Shown here: positions 33,570 through 38,346 of the stretch, one piece after another
Layout: each line of letters begins with the position of its first letter
Position numbering within the stretch: the first letter of the stretch is position 1
Origin: an uncultured Lachnospiraceae bacterium
GTDB lineage: Bacteria > Bacillota > Clostridia > Lachnospirales > Lachnospiraceae
Assembly (NCBI GenBank): GCA_944376745.1
Contig: CALWDR010000196.1
Span: forward strand, 1-38,346
Direction of reading: 5' to 3'
DNA length: 38,346 nucleotides
Made by a program: the position numbers and the translations under genes
The notes under the pieces: generated by a model
Told to the model about the DNA's origin: nothing
Seen by the model: the letters and a program-made list of their open reading frames with translations, nothing else
Databases searched by the model: none

Positions 33570-34406
33570 ATGATATCCAGCTTTGATCTGACAAAACTAA
33601 ACGCGTTGCTGCGGGACTTTTACAATTTAACCAAAATCCGCATTACGGTATTTGACGATTCCTTCCGGGAGCTGGCCGCATACCCGGAGCAGATTGCGCC
33701 TTTTTGCCGGATCATTCGCAGCGATGAGAGAGGGGAGGCGGAATGCAGGCGCTGTGATGCCAGGGCCTGTGAAATTGCCGCGCGGCGTCATTCCCTCTAC
33801 ACGTACCGTTGCCATGCGGGGCTTACGGAGAGCATTGCGCCCCTATATCTGGGAAATGTGGTAATCGGATACCTGCTGTTTGGTCATGTGTTTTCCTATG
33901 CCTCTTATGAGGAAGGCTGGGAGGAGATTGAGAGGCTGTGCAGAGGGTACCGGATAGATTTTAAGGCTCTGAAAGAGGCCTGCTTAAAGCAGCCCATGAT
34001 TTCGGAGGATTATATCACCTCCGCTTCCCATATTTTGAAAGCGGTGGCTTCCTTTCTCTGCCTGGAGCGCATGGTATCCTTAAAACAGCAGGAGCTGCCG
34101 GTACGGATTGATGAATATATTACAGCCCATTATACGGAGCCCCTGGACGCCCGCAGCCTCTGCCGGGAATTTGGCATCGGTAAGACGCAGCTTTATGAAA
34201 TCGCCAGACAAAATTACGGCGTTGGGGTTGCGGAGCATATACGGAATTTAAGGATGGAGAAGGCAAAGAGGCTGCTGAGGGAAGGGAATCTGCTCCTGGC
34301 GGAAATCGCCGCCCGGTGCGGCTATAAGGATTATAATTACTTTATCGCCGTGTTTAAGCGTGTGGTAGGGGTGTCTCCCAAGCGGTACGCGCGGGAAATA
34401 AAATGA
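33570..34406 (+). CDS. PocR-domain AraC-family regulator
   Basis: 278 residues from the ATG at 33570; an in-frame start at 33519 would precede the promoter's -10 box. Residues about 5-160 look like a PocR sensory domain: YNLTKIRITVFDDSFRELA, then a Cys cluster (PFCRIIR, ECRRCDARAC, YRCHAGL) and IAPLYLGNVVIGYLLFGHVF. The C-terminal 100 residues are AraC-type, with LDARSLCREFGIGKTQLYEI and LAEIAARCGYKDYNYFIAVF. PocR domains bind small organic ligands in gut bacteria and often control diol or glycan use. The stop overlaps the next start as ATGA. Confidence 0.88.
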   Translation: MISSFDLTKLNALLRDFYNLTKIRITVFDDSFRELAAYPEQIAPFCRIIRSDERGEAECRRCDARACEIAARRHSLYTYRCHAGLTESIAPLYLGNVVIGYLLFGHVFSYASYEEGWEEIERLCRGYRIDFKALKEACLKQPMISEDYITSASHILKAVASFLCLERMVSLKQQELPVRIDEYITAHYTEPLDARSLCREFGIGKTQLYEIARQNYGVGVAEHIRNLRMEKAKRLLREGNLLLAEIAARCGYKDYNYFIAVFKRVVGVSPKRYAREIK

Positions 34407-35362
34407 ACAGGATTAAGAAATATTCCGAAAGAGAAACAAAAAGGAAGGTGACAGAATTGAAGGAATGGCAGGATATTCCGATGGCATATACGTTTCGAGA
34501 TGTAAAATATATCAACAAGGGAATGTCAAGCGACAGAAAATATGTTGTCAGAACCGGCAAAGGAGAGCGTTACTTATTACGTCTCGCTGATTACCAAGAA
34601 TTTGACAGAAAAAAGGCGGAATATGAACTGGTGGAGAAAATGTTTCGTTTAGGTATTCCAATGCCATCGCCGATTGACTTTGGGATCTGTAACGGCGGAG
34701 CGAGTGTATACACTTTGTTGTCCTGGATTGAGGGCGAAGAAGCGGAAACGGTAATCCCAAAGCTGTCGGCAGGAAATCAGTATTTGCTGGGAAAAGAGTC
34801 GGGAAAAATACTTAGGAAAATTCATACACTGAAAGGGCCGCAAAATAGCGCCGACTGGGAGACGCGTTATTTTGGGGTTATTGAAGAGCGGCTTGAGGCA
34901 TTTCGAGAAGAAGGCACAAGGTTTGAGGGCTGCGACATTATTATGGATTATATTGAGACCAACAGACATATCCTCAGAAACCGGCCCCAGTGTTATCACC
35001 ATGGCGACTATCATATGGGGAATTTGATTCAGTCCGGGAGCGGGCAGCTTTTTGTGATTGACTGGCATACGGTTGATTTTGAGAATTATGGAGACCCGTG
35101 GTACGAATTTAATCGGATCGGGGTGGAGTATCCTTATTTTGCATCGGGGCAGATTGACGGTTATTTTGATGATCAGGTGCCGGATGAATTCTGGAAGCTT
35201 CTGGCTTATTACCTTTCCGTCAGCGCCATTACCTCTATCGTATGGGCAAAATACTTCGCGCCGGACAGGCTGTCTTCCATTTTAGAGTTAAATAAGGATA
35301 TCCTTAAGTGGTTTGATCATATGCAAAGCGCGATGCCAGGCTGGTATATGCAAGTAAAATGA
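34403..35362 (+). CDS. Aminoglycoside phosphotransferase/choline-kinase-like protein
   Basis: 319 residues. YVVRTGKGERYLLRLAD holds the ATP-anchoring region near residue 50. YHHGDYHMGNLIQ (about 199-211) is the catalytic loop and VIDWHTVDFENYGDPWYEF the metal-binding Asp motif, all of the APH family. The ATG at 34403 overlaps the previous stop, so translation is coupled. The best-matching family start is nearer a TTG at 34458 with GGAAGG upstream, giving about 300 residues. Resistance or a metabolic kinase cannot be told apart by sequence. A terminator follows. Confidence 0.85.
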   Translation: MNRIKKYSERETKRKVTELKEWQDIPMAYTFRDVKYINKGMSSDRKYVVRTGKGERYLLRLADYQEFDRKKAEYELVEKMFRLGIPMPSPIDFGICNGGASVYTLLSWIEGEEAETVIPKLSAGNQYLLGKESGKILRKIHTLKGPQNSADWETRYFGVIEERLEAFREEGTRFEGCDIIMDYIETNRHILRNRPQCYHHGDYHMGNLIQSGSGQLFVIDWHTVDFENYGDPWYEFNRIGVEYPYFASGQIDGYFDDQVPDEFWKLLAYYLSVSAITSIVWAKYFAPDRLSSILELNKDILKWFDHMQSAMPGWYMQVK

Positions 35363-35402
35363 GGGCATTGCAAAAAAGACAGGCTGTTTTGTGAACGTGG
35401 CA

Positions 35403-35430
35403 GGAAGCGGGTGTAACCGCTTCCTATTTT
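35403..35430 (+). terminator. Terminator after the phosphotransferase gene
   Basis: GGAAGCGG (35403-35410) pairs with CCGCTTCC (35417-35424) around a 6-base loop, followed by TATTTT. It overlaps the last codon of the minus-strand pseudogene. Confidence 0.75.
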
Positions 35431-36060
35431 GATTTCCATATATGACGCCAATACTTCAAATTTAACAGGATGAGACAGGCGGCGGTGACAATATCAGCAA
35501 GGAGATGGCGGACGCCGACCTGGCGGATCGGGATAAGGCCCGGCAGGAAAAATATTAAAAAAATCATAACCGCGCCAACGGCTATTTGCAATCGCTCTAA
35601 TTTATGTTTTTTGTGCATGTCCATCGAGGTGATAAAAAGCAGTATAAGGCCTGCGCCCAAAATCGCCAGCCAATAATATGGCATGGGGATGTACAATCCC
35701 GAGGAAAATCCATCCCATCCGGTATTTATCAAAATCACTGCGCCCGCCCGGCCTACATGCATTTTGGCGTTTCTCTGCTTCTCCTTCCGCTGTTCTTCCT
35801 GGGCACGCTGTTCTTTTGCATATTTCTCCGGCTCAACTAACTCAGAAATATTCATTTCAAACAATAGAAAACACGCTTCGCGAGTTTTCTATTGTCATGA
35901 ATAAGTCGGCTAACGACGCTAAATTTGCTGCGGTGGGCTTACTCTGGCCGGATTCCCATTTGGCTACGGCCTACCTGCTGATACCCAGCTGATCCGCCAC
36001 ATACTCTTGGGACATATTTAACTGCATACGCCGGGCTTTTATATTTTCATTGAGTGCCAT
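35424..36060 (-). pseudogene. XRE helix-turn-helix/membrane protein gene, broken twice
   Basis: From the ATG at 36060 (GGGAGGTG upstream) the protein reads MALNENIKARRMQLNMSQEY then VADQLGISR, stops at TAG (35971-35973), and continues in frame AVAKWESGQSKPTAANLA SLADLF. The TAG replaces the Gln of GISRQAVAKWE in the recognition helix. Next a 40-bp palindromic insertion (35859-35898) shifts the frame. Removing it joins SLADLF to EMNISELVEPEKYAKEQ, a normal HTH to linker junction. The rest has a charged helix (AQEEQRKEKQRNAKMHV) and four membrane spans (GLYIPMPYYWLAILGAGLI onward). Both changes point to a dead gene. The downstream 146-residue frame alone could be made only from a weak TTG or ATG. 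Confidence 0.85.
35859..35898. repeat. 40-bp palindromic insertion element
   Basis: CAATAGAAAAC (35862-35872) is mirrored by GTTTTCTATTG (35884-35894), with CGC/GCG inside around TTC: a near-perfect 33-base hairpin. Deleting the 40 bp restores the reading frame of the HTH-membrane gene, which shows it was inserted. No other copy was noticed in the window. Confidence 0.7.
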
Positions 36061-36099
36061 ATCAAACACCTCCCTGTAACCGGATTATAAGGCTAAAAC

Positions 36100-36132
36100 C
36101 CGGTTGCGTGCCATCAACTATCCCGCAACCGG
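36100..36132. repeat. Inverted repeat upstream of the HTH pseudogene
   Basis: CCGGTTGCG (36100-36108) and CGCAACCGG (36124-36132), 9 bp perfect, 15-base spacer. It lies upstream of TATAAT on the minus strand (about 36084-36089), so it may have been an operator of the HTH gene. No gene is seen in 36061-36287. Confidence 0.4.
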
Positions 36133-36239
36133 CAGTTGCAGGGATAGAAATCGCATTTATTGCCTGGGCTTCAAAAATAAGTATAGCACATAAGGAAATA
36201 GATGGCACATTGAATATCGTAGAAAAGCAGAGAAAAATA

Positions 36240-36248
36240 TGGTACAAT
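36240..36248 (+). promoter_or_regulatory. Extended -10 promoter of GNAT gene
   Basis: TGGTACAAT is an extended -10 element (TGn plus TACAAT) about 40 bp before the acetyltransferase start; no clear -35. Confidence 0.4.
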
Positions 36249-36287
36249 CTAATGGCAAAACACTATTTTTGATTGGAGGTTGAGCGG

Positions 36288-36854
36288 ATGAAATTTTATA
36301 AGAAAATCATCGGTGAACGACTGTATCTTTCGCCTTTTGACGCAGAGGATGTAGAGTTTTATTCTAAATGGGCCGAATGGATGAATAACAAAGTCGTCGC
36401 CGATAGCTATGGCGGAAATTGCAATCTTGTATCCCTGTCAGGTGCTAAAAAGATGGTTGAAAAATTTGGAGGATACCGTTTTGCGGTGGTACTCCTTGAG
36501 AGTGATATTCTAATTGGACATATCAGCCTGCATGATGTGGATCACATCAGCCGCAATGCCTTTATGGGAATTTGTATCGGCGAGGATGAGTACCGGGGCA
36601 GAGGCTACGGCACGGAGGCTGTCCGGCTGATTTTGAGTTATGGATTTAAAACCCTAAATCTTCACAATATCATGCTTACCGTCCATGCAGACAATTATGC
36701 GGCCATAAAATGCTATGAAAAAGCCGGCTTTAAAGAGGTAGGAAAGTGCCGTGAGTGGGTATATAAAAATGGAATTTATGTGGATAAGATTTACATGGAT
36801 ATTCTGGAAGGGGAATTTGAGGAGGCCGTTAATCCGGAAAACTGTAAAAAATAG
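36288..36854 (+). CDS. GNAT acetyltransferase (RimJ/RimL-like)
   Basis: 188 residues from the ATG at 36288, set by GGAGG 8-9 bases upstream; the frame's earlier TTG is less likely. The acetyl-CoA motif A is GICIGEDEYRGRGYGTEAVR (about 98-117), and NIMLTVHADNYAAIKCYEKAGF is motif B, as in RimJ/RimL-type N-acetyltransferases. The substrate is unknown. It converges with another acetyltransferase 22 bases away. Confidence 0.9.
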   Translation: MKFYKKIIGERLYLSPFDAEDVEFYSKWAEWMNNKVVADSYGGNCNLVSLSGAKKMVEKFGGYRFAVVLLESDILIGHISLHDVDHISRNAFMGICIGEDEYRGRGYGTEAVRLILSYGFKTLNLHNIMLTVHADNYAAIKCYEKAGFKEVGKCREWVYKNGIYVDKIYMDILEGEFEEAVNPENCKK

Positions 36855-36867
36855 AATATTACCGCCG

Positions 36868-36895
36868 ATATCTGCCTTACGATTCCGGCAGATAT
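36868..36895. terminator. Possible shared terminator between converging acetyltransferases
   Basis: ATATCTGCC (36868-36876) and GGCAGATAT (36887-36895) form a 9-bp stem that overlaps the minus-strand stop codon. Only TTT follows on the plus strand, so the stem may be weak. Confidence 0.4.
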
Positions 36896-37404
36896 TTCTG
36901 CATGACAACTACGGTACAGTTTCCATGATCGACCTCCAGCCCGATTGGAGCGAACCCGTTTTTCTTCCAGAAGGATTCGCTCTGAGGGTTTCCTTTGGCA
37001 AAGCCTAAACGGACAAAAGAATATCCCTGCTTCCTCAGATAGCGGAAACATTCGCCGATAATGCGGGAGCCGATACCTTTTCCCTGGGCTGCCCTGGACA
37101 TCATAAACAACCCGATAAATGCGGTGCGTGGATTGGGATAGTTTAAAATCAAATCCATGATGGCAGCCAGTCGATCATTTTCAAAAAATCCAAGATAGAA
37201 CTTGTCTTCAAAGGACATTCCGGGCGGCAAGGCTCTCATATCTTCCAGAATGCTGTTTTTGGTGACAAATGGCGGACAATATTGATAATACATGGGATTT
37301 CCTATGGACAATTCATAAATTTTATCGACATCATCCGCAGTCAGTTTTCGCACGACATAACGGGAGGATAACTCTGTTATATTGATTGGTACCATTCCTT
37401 TCAT
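36877..37404 (-). CDS. GNAT acetyltransferase
   Basis: 175 residues. RKLTADDVDKIYELSIGNP opens the fold, and MMSRAAQGKGIGSRIIGE is the acetyl-CoA loop; VRLGFAKGNPQSESFWKKNGF is the following motif B. Unlike the neighbour it belongs to a different branch of the family. The ATG at 37404 has no good Shine-Dalgarno; a second ATG at 37395 has AAAGGA immediately in front. The substrate cannot be told. Confidence 0.88.
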   Translation of the reverse strand: MKGMVPINITELSSRYVVRKLTADDVDKIYELSIGNPMYYQYCPPFVTKNSILEDMRALPPGMSFEDKFYLGFFENDRLAAIMDLILNYPNPRTAFIGLFMMSRAAQGKGIGSRIIGECFRYLRKQGYSFVRLGFAKGNPQSESFWKKNGFAPIGLEVDHGNCTVVVMQKYLPES

Positions 37405-37464
37405 GTTTCGTAGTTTATCAATGATAGAAGCAAGGTAATAAAGGTTTTTTCGCCTGAAAAAATA

Positions 37465-37662
37465 TTACCTTTCCTTCAGCCGCCGCAATTCCTCCCTGAG
37501 AAGACGGAGTTCCTCCTCGGCGGCCTCCGCGCGCTTCCGTTCCCGGGCGGCAATTTTCCGTTCTCTTTCCGTGTTGGCGCGTTCCTCTTTTCTTCCCTCT
37601 TCCCGGCCCTGGTCGAGCAGAAACCGTTCTATTTCAAATGTTTTCATATAGCCTATGGACAC
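37465..37662 (-). CDS. Charged coiled-coil protein, likely truncated Rpn/transposase-type tail
   Basis: 65 residues from GTG at 37662 or 60 from ATG at 37647. After MKTFEIERFLLDQGREEGRK it is almost all Arg, Glu, Lys and Ala (ERERKIAARERKRAEAAEEE), a long helical coiled coil. This tail is often seen at the C-terminus of Rpn-type recombination-promoting nucleases. The last 42 residues are repeated, almost unchanged, at the end of the window. It is probably a duplicated, truncated tail and may not be a working gene. AAGGAGG lies before the start codons. Confidence 0.5.
   Translation of the reverse strand: MSIGYMKTFEIERFLLDQGREEGRKEERANTERERKIAARERKRAEAAEEELRLLREELRRLKER
37466..37592. repeat. 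Direct repeat copy 1 (coiled-coil tail)
   Basis: 127 bp nearly identical to 38220-38346 (two base differences seen, near 37504 and 37576). The copies are 754 bp apart in the same direction and flank the membrane protein gene. Confidence 0.9.
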
Positions 37663-38204
37663 CTCCTTGTCCTAATCAAGATAACGGATAAAAGAATCAC
37701 CAAAACCGTCATTGGATCGCCTAATAAAAATACTACCCAGTACAATTGATTAAAATCCAAGTATAGAATTCCCAAGACTTTGGATATAATTTTCAAGCCA
37801 AAATAGATAAGCCATACAACATTGATGCCGAGCATGCTTTCTTCGGGAATCTGTTTGAGCCATTGAATCTCAAAATCCTTTGCCAGAAAGTGGAGAACGC
37901 TTTTATGGCGGATAGACAGTAGTGTCATGAATCCGCCATAAATGATGTTCTCAACGATAGAAGGAATGTAGTAAAGCCTTTCTTCACCGGTAAATAGGAT
38001 TGCCGTGGCTGAACCGATGAGACCGAAGATACCTACGATTTGAGAATTTTTCACCCTATGGTACTTCTGCTTAGAATATATGGCAGAAATAATGCTGTAA
38101 GACAGGGAAAGAGTGACAGCGGGAATGATACCGCCGATACGATAGGCAGCGTAAAATAAAATTGCCGGTACCACTATATTCCCCAAGGGTTTTATCCATC
38201 TCAT
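37653..38204 (-). CDS. Small multi-spanning membrane protein (VC0807-like)
   Basis: 183 residues with about five or six membrane helices (NIVVPAILFYAAYRIGGIIP, then ATAILFT region, VVWLIYFGLKI and VILLSVILIRT). The opening, PAILFYAAYRxGGxxPAVxLSL, and later LHFLAKDFEIQWL resemble the VC0807 family of unknown function. It overlaps the coiled-coil fragment by 10 bases. It is framed by two copies of the same tail sequence, so it may have been inserted into, or duplicated within, the tail of a larger gene. Confidence 0.65.
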   Translation of the reverse strand: MRWIKPLGNIVVPAILFYAAYRIGGIIPAVTLSLSYSIISAIYSKQKYHRVKNSQIVGIFGLIGSATAILFTGEERLYYIPSIVENIIYGGFMTLLSIRHKSVLHFLAKDFEIQWLKQIPEESMLGINVVWLIYFGLKIISKVLGILYLDFNQLYWVVFLLGDPMTVLVILLSVILIRTRRCP

Positions 38205-38215
38205 AGAGGTATCTC

Positions 38216-38346
38216 CTAGTACCTTTCCTTCAGCCGCCGCAATTCCTCCCTGAGAAGGCGGAGTTCCTCCTCGGCGGCCTCCGCGCGCTTCCGTTCCCGG
38301 GCGGCAATTTTCCGTTCTCTTTCCGTGTTGACGCGTTCCTCTTTTC
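38216..38346 (-). CDS. C-terminus of a coiled-coil (Rpn-like) protein, partial
   Basis: The minus strand reads KEERVNTERERKIAARERK, then AEAAEEELRLLREELRRL and KERY before TAG at 38216-38218. The gene runs off the window. The tail matches that of the small coiled-coil gene at 37465-37662 except for Val/Ala near the start and an extra Tyr at the end. The nuclease part, if present, lies outside the window. Confidence 0.7.
   Translation of the reverse strand, partial: KEERVNTERERKIAARERKRAEAAEEELRLLREELRRLKERY
38220..38346. repeat. Direct repeat copy 2 (coiled-coil tail)
   Basis: Second copy of the 127-bp tail sequence, ending at or beyond the window edge, so the repeat may be longer. Confidence 0.9.

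Noticed and set aside
36062-36247. 61-codon minus-strand frame upstream of the HTH pseudogene
   Set aside because: No ribosome site or family pattern; it holds the inverted repeat and the TATAAT expected in a control region.
1-38346. CRISPR arrays, tRNA or rRNA genes, complete insertion sequences, known riboswitches
   Set aside because: None could be seen by reading; tRNA and riboswitch searches by covariance model were not possible here.

Overview
The window looks like a chromosome segment from a gut-type Clostridia, most likely Lachnospiraceae. The signs are strong AGGAGG ribosome binding sites, ABC sugar importers of the LplB/YtcP type whose lipoproteins follow the permeases and which have no ATPase of their own, YesM/YesN-type two-component systems, and many intracellular glycosidases. 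This is inference from gene content; no rRNA or other marker gene is present.

About 0.5-32.9 kb is a dense glycan-use region. (a) 553-6383 (+): a UroD/corrinoid-methyltransferase-like protein and two alpha-L-rhamnosidase-like (GH78-type) proteins, behind a promoter with an operator-like palindrome. (b) 11437-6492 (-): L-fucose/L-arabinose-isomerase-like protein, FGGY sugar kinase, class II (GatY/FbaA-type) aldolase and a DUF4432 mutarotase-like protein, a complete isomerise-phosphorylate-cleave route for an unidentified sugar. (c) 14585-11615 (-): a response regulator and histidine kinase. (d) 14783-25920 (+): GH3 enzyme, two permeases, lipoprotein, an unrecognised putative glycosidase, an alpha/beta hydrolase, a GH141-like beta-helix protein and an EamA-type transporter. 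A 53-bp block with the same -10 offset sits in front of both the GH3 gene and the permease operon, so one regulator probably controls both. (e) 25979-32889 (+): a second response regulator/kinase pair, then a terminator, a promoter, two permeases and a lipoprotein.

None of the enzymes has a visible signal peptide. The picture is uptake of oligosaccharides by two lipoprotein-dependent importers, trimming in the cytoplasm by rhamnosidase, fucosidase-like, GH3 and esterase activities, and entry of a released monosaccharide into the isomerase-kinase-aldolase route. The substrate cannot be read from sequence. Rhamnose plus fucose-like activities plus a possible O-demethylase fit a methylated plant or host glycan (rhamnogalacturonan-II-like material is one guess).

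From about 33 kb the character changes to a decaying accessory region: a broken HigB/HigA toxin-antitoxin pair, a PocR-AraC regulator translationally coupled to a phosphotransferase, an HTH-membrane protein gene broken by a nonsense codon and a 40-bp palindromic insertion, two GNAT acetyltransferases, and a small membrane protein gene lying between two near-identical 127-bp copies of a charged coiled-coil tail. No rRNA, tRNA, CRISPR array or complete insertion sequence was seen.
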